A program made the position numbers and the translations under genes. The notes beneath the pieces are model-generated. The model did no database searches and was not told where the DNA came from. It saw only the letters and a list, made by a program, of their open reading frames with translations. Shown here one piece after another: positions 21,571-33,569 of a stretch of 64,000 bases of DNA. This stretch comes from Diphasiastrum complanatum (lineage: Eukaryota; Streptophyta; Lycopodiopsida; Lycopodiales; Lycopodiaceae), in contig CM055094.1 of the NCBI GenBank assembly GCA_029204225.1, forward strand, positions 63,442,442 to 63,506,441, in the 5' to 3' direction. Each line of letters begins with the position of its first letter. The first letter of the stretch is position 1.

Positions 21571-22610
21571 GTGATCCTGTGGTTCCTAGCCGGACTACCA
21601 CGAAGCATCAGAAGAGAACTGAAACGACGGGAACACTACACTACTCTACAAAAAGCTATGGAAGATGCCATCAAGGAAGAGGACGAGGGATCTGACAACG
21701 AATATCCATCCACCCACACTCCTACTCCCTCGATAGCATCATCATCATCAAACACATCCGGTCTATCCACAGAACTGATGTTGGAGCAAATGACAAAATT
21801 ACACAAACATTAGATGGAGCAACTTACGGCGTAGTTTGACCAGAAACTGAAAGCCTTACAGGTAGCTGTAGCAGTAACGCCACATCAACCGGAACCAAAC
21901 TGGCTATAGTATCCGTGATGGGAGAATGTATGGTGTTTAGTGTGCACGCAAAACCATACAACAAATGAGTGTCGAGTCCTAAAACAAAATCTGAGACTGA
22001 CACATAGATTTTGCCATTTGTGCAATCCAACATCGCACGATACGACATTTTGTTTGTTTAACCCCCGGATTGTTCAACAGAAGAGAAGTCCTTATCAGAC
22101 TTCTTATCCATATCATCAAGGGGCACCAAATGCGGCACCGAGGTACGACGCACCAAATCAACAACAGCAAATGGCCTTACCTGCACCACCAAGGCCAGCC
22201 AATCAACAAGTGGCCCATGTAAACCTGACAGCAGCAGAACCAGAGATGCAAATGCCACCTCAACCTGAACAGCAACAATGGTACGGACCAGATGAACCAT
22301 TTATGGATCCTGCCATAAATGAATATGTTACAGCCTATGCAGCTCACACTTAGCGTCAAGGTGGAAGAAACTACGGCTGCTACGGATGCGACGAAGGACA
22401 CAGAATTGCGGAATGTCCCTACAATATACATCCTTCTGTCGAGAATGTGGTTATGGACACTGTTTCAAGAATTGTCCATTGAGACTTGAAACTAGTGCAC
22501 CTCTCAACTTCATTGCGATACAACAACCAGTAGTTCCAACAGGGATGCCATCGAGAAGACAACAATTCCACGCTCCTGTGTTAGCCATCACATGAGCACA
22601 AAAGAGGAAG
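21571..22610 (+). pseudogene. Ty3/gypsy gag with four CCHC zinc knuckles
   Basis: The start reads ILWFLAGLPRSIRREL...EDAIKEED, the end of a retrotransposon capsid domain. Then come four zinc knuckles: C-L-V-C/H/C near 21932, C-H-L-C/H/C near 22012, C-Y-G-C/H/C near 22379 and C-R-E-C/H/C near 22437, spaced CX2CX3-4HX4C. Between pairs 2 and 3 is a Gln/Pro-rich linker (NQQQQMALPAPPRP, PPQPEQQQ). Stops near 21811, 21908 and 22352 and a frameshift between knuckles 3 and 4 break the frame. Gag packages the element RNA; four knuckles is more than the usual one or two. Confidence 0.75.
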
Positions 22611-22613
22611 GAA

Positions 22614-24492
22614 GTGGCTCCCTCACCACCACCCTTGGTCACTGACGACCAACCCTCAACTTCAGCGCCATATGTGAATTTGAGGGAAGAAAGAAGACAG
22701 TACCAGAAAATAAGACACTGGGTACATAAAGCACAAGCGGAGGAAAAAGAGCAGGAAAGGGATAATCCCATGGAACCTCTAGCTAGCGGCGAACGAGAAT
22801 CGCAAGCAGACTCACCACTGCGCACTGATCAGAATGATCGGTTGCACCAACATGAACCACCTTTTCACATAGTGGAGCCCGAGGAACCATGCATTGAAAG
22901 GCTCACACTTTTAATGGCAAGCCGTGTTAGTTTACCACTCGGAGAACTACTGCGGATTGCACCACAAGCAAAAAGCCTTCTTGCTGAATGAGGAGCCAGT
23001 AGTGCCTGAGTTCATATATTGTACGATCTATGAAGAAACAAGTAACGTCCTCCACATCAGAGCAGCATGGGAAAGTGAGGACCACAACATCACTTTGCCA
23101 ATCAAACATAAGAGATACGAGGACGAGGCAGCAGTAGTAGATGGAGGATCGGGTGTTAATTTGACCTCCACTACTTTATATGAAAAATGGGATTCGCAAG
23201 GATTGAAGCCAACAAGATTCGCCATCAAGCTAGCAAATAAATCCTGTGTGAAACCAAAAGGTGTAGTTGCTAATACACTGTAAAAATAGCAGGCATGCAG
23301 TTTGTGATCACTTTTGTAGTCATGGATATACCTGAATCTCCAACTGCATATCGTATGTTACTGGGAAGACCATGGTTGAGGACTGTGCAAGTAGTACACA
23401 ACTGGGGTATGGGAAAACTCACCTTCGAGAACAGAGAGGAGGCTGTAAAGGTTGATCCAACCACATGGGCGGTGAAACCTATTGCACCCAAAGTTGATGA
23501 CGGATCATCCACGACAGATCACACAATGCCCAACGCCAGCCAAGGGAGGTCACTATGATTCAGAGACGGATGTCGTGAGATGGACAGATGCATTAGTAAC
23601 TATTGACTACCGGGCATGTCAATATGAATCGGATCCTGAAACCAGTACATCTTCACCCAAGTGTTACACTATGGACACACCAATCACATTTGGGGTGAAT
23701 ATGATAAACGTAGCATGGCTGTCAGCGGAACCTATTGAGAACCTAGTGGACGATGATTTAGTCCCTTGGCAACATGATCTAACCTATAATAAGGAGATTG
23801 AGCTGATTGATAAGCAGGTCCTACACCAGATAGACCCAGATTGTTACAGAATCAAGACATTACCAGCTCAACCACCGCAAAAGTCTGCTATGGCGAAAGT
23901 CTCAAGGATCGATCCACCCAAGGCACCTGCGAATAAGAAGAATCAGTTGAAGCAACGCTACAACCAGGTGATCCAATGGAATGCGATAGCTACAGTGGAT
24001 GTTGATATTTGCAACCACGAGGCGAATGTCACGACAATTCCGATGAAAGACAACAAGGACGAATCCACCAAAATGACAAGAAAGGGCAAAAAGAAGGTGT
24101 TGGATTCCTTGAAGTCAATCAAGATGGACTTAGATACAATGTCATCTTCTACACAGGTGACTGGAAATCAAAAGATGACCAGCCGGGCTAATATCAATAT
24201 GCTGAAGGAGGAATCTCAACAAGCTCCAGTTCACGAGATGCTTGAAACTTTCAAAAATTATACCTTGGATGACGTGGTAATTATGATGGCGCAAGCCCAG
24301 AGAGAACCTGATCAAAGTCAGACACCAGTGGAACAAGTCTTTGAGGGACTTGTGCGAACACAGTCAATGAACCTTGCCGAGCCAGGTGAAGAAGAAAAGA
24401 TAGTGCATGTGGGAGAGCAGTTAACGCCCACACACTTCAAGAGACTACGATCATTGTTGGTGGAGTATAAGGACTGTTTTGCCTGGAGTTAA
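22614..24492 (+). pseudogene. Ty3/gypsy protease and protease-RT linker
   Basis: The protease catalytic site reads VVDGGSGVNL at about 23140 (active D-x-G form), followed by YRMLLGRPWL near 23355, the conserved gypsy flap/helix motif. Then a long open linker (23482-24492, 336 codons) runs to HFKRLRSLLVEYKDCFAWS, the residues just before RT, ending in a TAA where the family usually reads on. Frames change near 22990, 23280 and 23560. The long acidic/basic linker and the DGGSGVN form point to a Tat/Athila-type element. Confidence 0.75.
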
Positions 24493-25945
24493 AGTGATCT
24501 TAAAGACATTCCACCAACAGTAGTCCAGCACACCATACCCTTGGTGGACGGAGCAGTCCCCAAGGTAAGCCGTTACTACCGCTGCAGCCCAAATTATATA
24601 GAGCTGATCAAGTAGGAGTTGCAAAAGTTGATGGATGCAAATTTTTATTTATGAAATTGAGCACACGGAATGGGTATCGTCGACAGTTATAGTGCCTAAG
24701 AAAAACGGCAAAATGCGGATTTGTGTGAATCTAAAGGCGCTAAATGCAGTCACCAAAAAGGACCATTTTTCTTTACCATTTACGGAAAGTGTCTTTGACA
24801 GAGTAGCTGGCGCCGAAGCCTACAATTTTCTAGACGGCTTCAGCGGCTACAACCAGTTGAAGATAGTCTCCCAAGACCAACACAAGACAACATTTTCCAC
24901 GGAATGGGGAACATATGCCTATAAAGTGATGCCATTCAGACTTTGCAATGCCCAAGCACCTTCCAACAAGTCATGCAGGCAACATTCAAAGAACATTTGC
25001 AAAAATTCTGGAAATTTTCTTGGACGATCTGTGTGTGCATGGACCAGACTCAAAACACTTATCCAATTTGGAGAAAGTGCTACAAAAATGCCGCGACTTT
25101 CAGATCTCCTTGAATCCAGAAAAATGTCAATTTTGGGTGACACATGGCATGATTCTCAGCCATATAGTATCAAGACACGGGATCGTCACAGGCCTATCAA
25201 AGATCAGGATCATTGTTGATCTACCACCATCGGGAATGATCTGCGGAGTCTACATCTTTATGGGTCATGCTAACTATATAGGATCTTCATTCTTGATTTT
25301 GTGGAGTTAGTCTGACCAATTTACAAACTCACAACGGATCTACATTGGAACGAGGAAGCCATAAAGGCTTTCCAAAAGCTTAAAGATGCATTGGTTTCAG
25401 CGCCAATCTTACGCCTACCCAAATGGATTGAGTTTCATGTGCATACGGACACATCGAAGTATGCAGTTGGAGCAGTCTTAACCAGGTGAACACAAAAAAG
25501 ATTTTCCAATCTGATTGCAAGTCGACGGCTCAGTGATATAGAAATGAATTATTCGACCACAGAGCGGGAAGAACTGACAATGTTCTATGCGGTTAAGAAA
25601 TTTTGGCACTACCTGATGGCCACACATTTTGCTTTTTATATGGACCATCAACCCTTGCTCTATCTCGTTAACAAAATTTGCAACACCGGGATAATCACCA
25701 GATGGCTACTTCTGTTGTTGGAGTTTGATTTTCGGATAGTAGTTCGCAAGGGAAAACAACACTACATGGCAGATCACGTGTCACGAATCAAGGGGAAGGA
25801 GGTTGCGACCCAACCCAACGATGAGCTGGCCGATGCTGTCTTATTTTACGTGGACACTGTACCAAAATGGGCTGCCGACATTGTTGAATATCTAATGCGG
25901 GCCAACCGGACCAATCACTACCAAAGGCGGAACAGCATAAATTGA
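24493..25945 (+). pseudogene. Ty3/gypsy reverse transcriptase and RNase H
   Basis: RT motifs in order: STVIVPKKNGKMRICVN, ALNAVTKKDHFSLPF, YNFLDGFSGYNQL, KTTFSTEWGTYAYKVMPF, then after a frameshift near 24950 FLDDLCVHG (catalytic FxDD kept), and LNPEKCQFWVTHGMILSHIVS. RNase H follows: HTDTSKYAVGAVLTR, TTEREELTMFYAV, AFYMDHQPLLYL and RKGKQHYMADHVSRI, so the catalytic D, E and D are all still present. Broken by a frameshift near 24950, stops near 24480, 24615 and 25310, and a TGA near 25487. Confidence 0.85.
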
Positions 25946-27347
25946 TCTTGAAGGTGAGACCTTTTCAGTTGATTGCCGACCAGTTGTATCGAAGAGGACC
26001 AGACGGAATTCTTTGGTGGTGTATTCTCCCTCATGAGGCCACCCAGATCATTTCGCTTTCACATGAAGACATGGGTAGAGGCCGTTTTGCATCCGACATT
26101 ACAGTTTGCAAGATCCTGCAATCAGGATGTTGGTGGCCAACAATTCATAAGGATACGGAGGAATATTTGAGAAAGTGCGGTGTGTTCCAAAGGGCGAGGA
26201 GACCAACGAGATTGAATTATGACCTACTGCACCCGGTCTTAGCCCAAGCACCATTCGAAAAGTAAGGATTGGATTATATCGGTCCAATTCACCCTACAAC
26301 AAGAAGTTCCCAGGCTCGATAGATAATCGTAGCCGCAGACTATTTCACCAAGTGGGTGGAAGCCAAGGTAGTAAGAGTAGCTGATGCTAGGACCACTGCC
26401 AAGTTCCTTATAAAAATGTCATTGTGCGCTTCGGATGGCCGGTGGAGCTAGTCAGCGATCGGGGAAGTCATTTCATCAATGAGACCATCAAGGTCCTGTT
26501 GGAGGAATTCTTCGTGGTCCATAGAACCCGTACGTCTTATTATCCTCATGGTAATGGGAAAGCAGAATCATCCAATAAGATCTTGTGTAGCATACTCACG
26601 AAAACAGTTGAAGCTAGCAGATCAGATTGGGAACACAAGTTGCATGCTGCTCTGTGGGCATTCAGGACAACATATAAGGGAAGCACTGATCAAACACCTT
26701 TCCAATTGGTATATGGTCAGGATGTTGTAATGCCAGTAGAGTTTCTAGTTTCTTCATTAAGGATTGCTACAACGCAACGCCCGAATGAATCCATATCTCT
26801 ACAACTACGCCACGAAGCTCTGCATAAACTCTGTGAAACATGCTTACTAGTTGTACATGCACTGGCAGCAGAAAAGGAAAGACGCAAAGCATGGCACGAT
26901 TGCAGGTTACAAAAGAAGGATCTTCGCTCCGAAGATCTGGTCCTGATGTATAAAACCAAGGCGATCAAGGGAAAATTAAAATTCACAGGCGAAGGTCCTT
27001 ATCGGGTCAAGGAAATTCTTAATCATGGGGCCGTGAATTTAGAGAAGCTAGATGGGACACCATTCGATACACCATCAACGGTAGCCAGTTGCACAAATAC
27101 TGGCCACCACAGTGAGATAGATCCAGATTGGTGGTGGCACATTACGAAAAGCTATTATGATAGACCATCATCACTAGATCTAGGAAGATCAAGCCAAATC
27201 AAGCTAGATCCATCAAGATTCGGCCGGATGTGGCAAGATCAGGAAAATTCATCAGGATCCATGAATGATCCAGATCCAGAAGAGATAAAAAAGAAAGCAA
27301 ATCATCAGGTATGCCAATTTGTAGATCAGAGACCTCGATATCAGTAA
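25942..27347 (+). pseudogene. Ty3/gypsy integrase
   Basis: The HHCC domain is at about 26035-26200: HEATQIISLSHEDMG, then KCGVFQRARRP, where the last zinc Cys (normally CxxCQR) is Phe. The core continues through DYIGPI and ADYFTKWVEA, a frameshift near 26415, then ELVSDRGSHF and HGNGKAESSNK; the third acidic residue lies 35 positions after the second Asp and is intact. AFRTTYKGSTDQTPFQLVYG and VMPVEF complete the conserved core. The C-terminal tail ends at 27347. Stops near 26264 and 26321 and the Cys to Phe change make it inactive. Confidence 0.85.
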
Positions 27348-28275
27348 CTATGGCAAATTAAGGACAAAATTCACCAAAAACTGATGGATCTATTACCAGA
27401 TGTCCATCATAACCTCCAAAGAACTACCAACAGTCAGATGTAGCATGGATGAAACTGAGTATTAATTTGCAAAAGTTAAAAAATCAAAAATCTCAAGATC
27501 TCATCCAAAAACACTCTAAAAGAGCACTTTTTTCATGATTTTTGGAAATCCCCTAGAAGATAGCTCTTGAAACTTGGACAGTCACTAGATCTGACCCAGA
27601 TGCATCCATAAAAATCTCTGCGAGAGTTTTTGATGGAGGAATCATCATTTTTTAGTGTGTGCGGGGGTTCCCAAAAGCTAAATCTTTAGAACCCTCATAG
27701 AGCATCAAGATCATCCTACCAACCCTCGCAAGGTGCCTAATTAAAACCAGAGCAGTGAAATTAGCTAGCCTACATGGTCTGATCTTGACAATCCAACCAC
27801 AGAAACAAGTTGTGCAAGAGATCACTTCCTACGAGAGTTGAACCCTCGCAAACAGTCTGGACTCTCGCAGAACCTTCACATGGCAGTCAAATTACCTTTT
27901 GAACTCTCGTAGACTTCCTTGAGCTTAGAATTGTGTGAAGAAGGTTCCTGCCAAAATTTGGGTGGAACTGAGCAAGGTAAAGTGGATTTCACCTAATACG
28001 CACTCTAAATTCTGCTATATAAGGGTTGAATTCGAGTCATTTGTCACCTTTGCTGGCAAAGTCCTGTTCAAATTTACACTGAAATTTCCAAGTTGTCTGT
28101 TTGTGAGCAAACTTCCTACAAGTTATCATCTACTCATATTGAACACAGATCTGCGCTCTGAACTACAATTCTTGCCATCCAACACTCGTTATTCACAATT
28201 TTTTGTCATTCCCACACCTTTTTACCTTTTCCACCAATTTTTCTACTTATTCGTCCTTTAATTATCATTGTCAAC
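27348..28275 (+). other. Non-coding region after gypsy pol; probable 3' untranslated/LTR sequence
   Basis: No coding domain is seen. The AACCCTCGCAA or GCGAGAGTT motif of the 20.8-21.4 kb leader returns at 27621, 27688, 27722, 27826, 27851 and 27900. A TATATAAGG box near 28017 lies 260 bp before the next ORF, so part of this may be an LTR promoter. No clean TG...CA termini could be fixed. Confidence 0.4.
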
Positions 28276-29910
28276 ATGGCCTCCTCATCATCTGAAGGCT
28301 CTGGAGCCAAGCAGGTGATCCAGCGTGAAATTCCCAAGGCCACACACATTTGGCCCTTACCCTCTAACGCTTTGATTCAACCATGGCTTCAGACAGCCGA
28401 CCCACTTCTTGAGGCAATGGGATTTTTTCCGACGCTTTTCCATTCTGAGATTAACATGGGCCTCGCCCTTCATGCTTACGCCACCTGGGAAGCGTCGAAG
28501 ACACGCTTTCACTTCTTGTATCAAGGTACCACCACACGTACAAGGTCAAGATTAACGCAAACTCGATGGTCACCATTGGCATTATGTCCGGTGACCGTCA
28601 GCCCATCTCCCATCGTCAGGCCAAAACCCTGATCAAACCTTTTGTCACCTAATGCACCAGAAATCCCAATCCAGACTAACAATGGTTACCTGATAGATAC
28701 TATCACGGAACCCGTCATTCAGGTGGTTGTGCATCTAATGAATAACTTTCTGGTTATTTCAACATTTCGCAAGGACAGAATCCAGTCCAAGTTGTTGAGT
28801 CAGATAGTGGAATCCTTTCTGGGATTCCCTGGCCCCTCATTTGTGCCCTACGACTGGCATAGCTTCCTCATTCGCGAACTAACCACCTCCATCAAACCCA
28901 ACAACCGTGACCATATTGCAGCAGGCCCCGTGTTGTGTAACTTTGCCTTCCCACTTCTCGAGGCAAAAGTGCGCGGCTTCCACTGCTCATCTCTTTTGTC
29001 TTCCATCGTGCCGCACACTAACCTCTATCCGCCATTTCAAGCATCCACCTCCTCCCAACTTGTAGTTACTGACACAACGACCATCAAATTAATGCATGGC
29101 GTGGCCTCTTCATCTTATCAAAGTATCCTCACGAGTCATCAAGAGGCGGCTGACAAATATCGTTCTCAGCTCAGACAATAAAGGGCAAGGAGCTGCAAGC
29201 ATTACCCGCCCTCCAACCACAACTGGAGTGGCGTCAGCAACTGTTTGAACAAGACCGTGCGGCCATTAGGGCCTATGTGACAAGTCCGCAACAATTGCGG
29301 GTGAACGCGCACTTCCTGCCATGAACACGGTGACCCAAATGGGCGGAATGCGGCACCCCTTTGGACAAAATGACAATCTAAAATTTCAATTAGCCGATCA
29401 TTCCATCAGAGTACGGTTGGGCTACGGATGTAGATGCCAGAAGGGCTCTCACCCTATTCGCCAATAACTACTTCAACTGCCCTGATCCAACAGTTCACGT
29501 GGCAGCCTATACGCCCGGGACTTAGAGCATTTAATGGGGATTGAAACAAAATGGGACAATTTCCTCCCCCCCAATATTCTTTGATCCGAATAAGGCGCTA
29601 GCTTCCGACAAAGTCGAAGATTAGCTGCCAGTCGCTCGTGTGTATTACCGAGCTGCCCTTCTTGGCGATCCATGGACACGCAGATTCCAAGCATGGGTCG
29701 ACCAAGACTGGCTGACAGGAGTCCACAAGTCCCTTCACACGCCCAAGGACTTGAAGAAACTAGACCGCCTGAACTTTATGGAAGACGTCACGACCTACCT
29801 GATCCAACAGAGGCGAGCCAAGAAGACTCTCTATTGAACCGGCAGAGTGCCGAGGGACTGACACTACTTCAGGCCGTGGATCCTATTGGGGGTATTCCTA
29901 ACGAATTATA
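28276..29910 (+). pseudogene. Unrecognised ORF series, probably retroelement-associated
   Basis: The first frame (28276-28632) begins MASSSSEGSGAK and reads PKATHIWPLPSNALIQPW and PLLEAMGFFPTLF. After a frameshift near 28535 it reads INANSMVTIGIMSGD. The second (28642-29181) holds ITEPVIQVVVHLMNNFLV and VESFLGFPGPSFVPYDWHS. A third stretch (29620-29837) reads DPWTRRFQAWVDQDWL. I do not recognise the family. Position between a gypsy pol and an LTR-like unit suggests an extra ORF of a retroelement, or the first ORF of a second element, but no motif proves it. Several stops and frameshifts are present. Confidence 0.35.
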
Positions 29911-29936
29911 AATAAATAAAATCGACCAATAAAATG

Positions 29937-30495
29937 TGTTGCGAGGGCATGGCATCCTGCGCGTATAAGCCCATGGCCCAATGAGCACGCAAACTTAAGT
30001 TGTAAATAAAATAAAATAGACTTGGGCCTTTGAATTAAAATAAAACTAGAGGCCCAAAGTCATTTTTAAACTTAAAGATTACTTTTTAGAGTTGGGTCCA
30101 AATTGGGACTCACATGAATCTTGTGAATTTCAATGTACTTTTTGTGGACCTTTGGATCAAGTTGGGTCCAAGCTGAATGGATAGGATCAATGTAAGTATT
30201 AGCCAATAGGATTTGGGGCAAGGGCCTTCCCCATTTTATAAAAAGGCACCATTTGTATGCTTAATAGAGAGGAGGAGACTCTATCATTTTGAGATCTCAA
30301 GCATCCTCGTTTGCTAATCACTCTTGCTTATGCTATTGTTGTGCTTTGCTTGTTCTTTCCATTTTCCATGCTTTCTTGTTTATGCTAGTTAAGGTTTTTT
30401 CCATAAGCAATAAAATTGAGCATTTGAGCTAACCTCTATCTCATCTCTCTCTCTTTCTCTCTTCTCCCTCTTCTCCATCTCCCTCTTCTCCAACA
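29937..30495 (+). mobile_element. LTR-like unit, about 560 bp
   Basis: It starts TGTTGCGAGG and ends CTTCTCCAACA, so the ends match as TGTTG/CAACA. It holds a TATAAAAAGG box near 30238 and an AATAAA near 30408, in the order expected of an LTR on the plus strand. No flanking target duplication is evident, so it may be the 3' LTR of the element carrying the 28.3-29.9 kb ORFs. 30496-30990 shows nothing recognisable. Confidence 0.5.
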
Positions 30496-30991
30496 TTCAA
30501 GATGAAATTAGTTTAGGGAGAGTAGAGTTAGTGTGAGTAGTGTTAGTGGAGGTAGAGAGTTAGATGCAAAGTAGGGAACTAACTAAAAATAGCATCTATG
30601 CATAGTTAGATGTCTATCCAGTGAACTAACCCTTGTGGATAGGCGGGAGGGCTATACTATGCAAGATCTTCGAACCTACAATAATAAAAGGACTTCATAT
30701 CTTATACAAATTTGATTAGCTGTAATCTTCAACCCTCAAAAACAGAAAATTCTTATGCATGATGGATTCTTAAAAATACTAAGCACTCATGGATGGACTT
30801 AAAAATAAATAGACCTGAGAATGAAATTGTTAGTATTAACAAACCTTGACGATGGTTTTCTCCTATTTCTTTTAAGATTCTAGTGACACACATTGTGTAT
30901 GATAATGGGTGTATGTCGGCCCATGAAAAGTATAAAATGGCTCATCCTTTAGTCTCTCATTTAGGCATCTCATAATAAAGAGAGATCCATA

Positions 30992-31092
<101 letters not shown>

Positions 31093-31208
31093 ATGATGAT
31101 AGACAAAGGGGGTTTTGCAGATTTTCATTGATCCCTACTTGCCCTAAAACGTATTTGATGGACTCATAAAAGGCACTTGAAGTGAGGTTGGAAGGCATAT
31201 AAACATTA

Positions 31209-31520
31209 GAGGAATTCTGAATCCAAAAAAGACCCTTTAGGAAATGTCACATAAATTGACAAAGTTTATTAATGTAAATTACCAAAATAAATTCATTCTC
31301 TGCCGAAATTCTTTTTCATTTCAGCCTGCACTATTTTCGATGCTTAACCATTTGTAGTTCATTGAAAATAGCATAACTTTTTAACTGCAACAATTCTAAT
31401 GAGCTACGTTACGTAGATTTCAAATTTGAGTGTTTTGATTGGTCCATGTGTAAGTAAAATTTGAGAAAAAAAATAAAAAGAATCTTTACAAAGTATTTTT
31501 TTTTGGATTTAGAACTCCTC
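31209..31520. mobile_element. MITE of about 312 bp with terminal inverted repeats and TA duplication
   Basis: The left end reads GAGGAATTCTGAATCC and the right end GGATTTAGAACTCCTC; as inverted repeats they match at 14 of 16 positions. Each is flanked by TA (31207-31208 and 31521-31522), the duplication of Tc1/mariner-like elements, although the terminal sequence is not the Stowaway consensus. There is no coding capacity. Related right ends occur at 2096 and 12244, so a family exists here. Confidence 0.7.
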
Positions 31521-31597
31521 TATGTTGATTTTGGAGAGAGAACACTTGCTTTTAGAAACTTATGGAAATAGAATAGAGGCCAAAGGTATATAGATTC

Positions 31598-33170
31598 AAT
31601 AATGTGAGAGACCACATTGTCCCCCATGGTACAGTCATCGCCTTTTGGGCATTTCTTTTGGTATTCATCCATTTTCTTCCTAGCGCACTCACTGGTTTCT
31701 TCGCTCATATTTTGAAAGTTAGCCAACTGGGACCCTCATTTTTTGTCCTTTTACTCCTGGGTTTTAATTGTCTGCCACATCCTCTCAGCTCTGCCGGTCT
31801 TTTTCTCTTCCCTTTTCGTTGCCACCCGAGCCTTGCCTAACTCTCTTGCTAAGGCTCTTCACCGCTTTCTCTGGGCAGGGAAGCGTCCTCTTCTTTCTTG
31901 GTTTGTGTGTACGGCCGCTACTATGGATGGCGGCCTTGGCATTCCCGACCCTGCTATCAAGAACCGTTCTCTGGTCCTCCGTAGACTCTCGGCCCTTGCT
32001 CTCCCCTGTCAGCATTGGCATGCTCTCCTACTTACTTTTGTGGCTTCTTCGACGACAGTTCCGGCTCTGCTAAAACCTCCCCCCACTCTTGCGGGTATAT
32101 TGGCCTTTGGTTGTTCCTTTAAGTTCAAAGGTTCTTTTGTTATGACCAATCTGGCCCACCTTTTGCTTCTTCTTCGCTCCTTCCTCTCCTGGAGAGATGT
32201 CTCCACTCTCCCTTCCTTTGAATCCATCTGGACCTCTTCTCTTTTTCCTCCAAATGCACAACTCCTCTTCTGCTCTCACCCTCGCCTTTCTGTATCTTTA
32301 GCCACTAAAGGCCTTTCTTCCCTTGCTCAGTTGGTCCATATCCCTCCTTGCCAAGTCCTTCCTTCCTCTACCCTCTCTTTATCGGAAAGCAGGCTACTTT
32401 TTGTGCCATCCCGCTTCATATTTCCCGCGTCCCGCCTGCGGACCTTTTCGGTTGGAACCCGTCCCTTTCCCCCTCCCTCTTCTCTTATTCTTCCTTGCAT
32501 TGTCGTCAGTTTCTCTCTCTTTTCTCGGATTACTTGAACCACCTGTGGTCGACCTCTGACTCTCCGCCTGTTTGGTGCTCCCGTCTCCAAACTGCCCGCT
32601 CTCTGCCAGTAGGGAAGCTACGGTACCTTGCCTATCGTATCCTTACCAAATCCCTTCCTTTGTTGTACAAGTGGCCTTTCCTTGATGATCGCCTTTGTCC
32701 ACTCTGACAGCTGGCTGAAGAAACGGTGGAGCACTTATTCCTTCACTGTTATCGGCAGGTTTGGTTGAATTTGAGCCACATTTTCTCACGGTGGGGCCTC
32801 ACCTTTTCTCTGGACATGGCTACTATCTTGCTGGCGGATTCGGTTTTGACAGATTCTACTACTCTTACCCTTTGGCATGTGTGCAGGCTAGCGGTCTTGT
32901 GGAGGATTTGGCTACCCAGGAATCTTTAGGTTTTTGAGGGGGAAGCCCCCTCTTTGTCTGCCACGGCTTGTATTCGGCTAGTTATGTACTTTTTGCATTC
33001 CACTTAAAGTTGTTTTTCAAAGTGCGTGGTATGCTAGAGTATTTGCTTTTTGAGATTCTGACAGCTCTGTAAGCTACAGTAGTTTTCGGCCATGGAAGCC
33101 GTTGTCTATTTTTTGTACATTTGTGAATATCTAATAGTTAAGCTTTCAAAAAAAAAATAATGTGAGAGAC
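31598..33170 (+). mobile_element. 5'-truncated LINE (non-LTR) insertion with 15-bp target duplication
   Basis: The 15-bp AATAATGTGAGAGAC occurs perfectly at 31598-31612 and 33156-33170. Directly before the second copy is an A-rich tail (about 33148-33157). Inside, the plus strand reads the end of an L1-type reverse transcriptase: WDPHFLSF, LSALPVFFSSLF, LPNSLAKALHRFLWAG, GGLGIPDPAIKNRSL. After frameshifts comes the zf-RVT domain near 32600-32760 (LRYLAYRILTK, LYKWPFLDDRLCPL, EHLFLHC). The Cys after CPL is a TGA stop (32705-32707). Nothing upstream of the thumb region is present, as expected of a 5'-truncated copy. The first 107 bp (31613-31720) do not read as LINE. Confidence 0.9.
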
Positions 33171-33536
33171 ATAAGGGGAGGGAGAGAGAGAGATAAGCAT
33201 AGAACTCGTCAAAATTTATTCGCACGCAACAGGCGCGCCACAATCCCAAGCAACGCAGGTGGCGCCGAGCAGCCTTGTTCGGGGCAAGGGGGTGGGGGCT
33301 GCATGAGTGGCGCCAAGCAGCCACAGGCAAGGCGCGAGACAGGTGGCGCGAGGCACCAGCACACCCAAGGGCACACACACATAAAGTTTTGGGAGAAATT
33401 GGCTATATTTTGCCTCTAGGAAATCTCAATAAATGAGATTATGGGCAGCACGTGGCGAGGAGCGGCCAAGGAGCGGATCACCTCTGGGACACGCGCGATA
33501 ACGCACTGGGGCTGGCGTGATCCTATCCCGATGAGC

Positions 33537-33569
<33 letters not shown>

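Noticed and set aside
31785-32590. Arg/Lys-rich minus-strand ORFs over the LINE
   Set aside because: They are shadows of the C/T-rich sense strand of the LINE RT.
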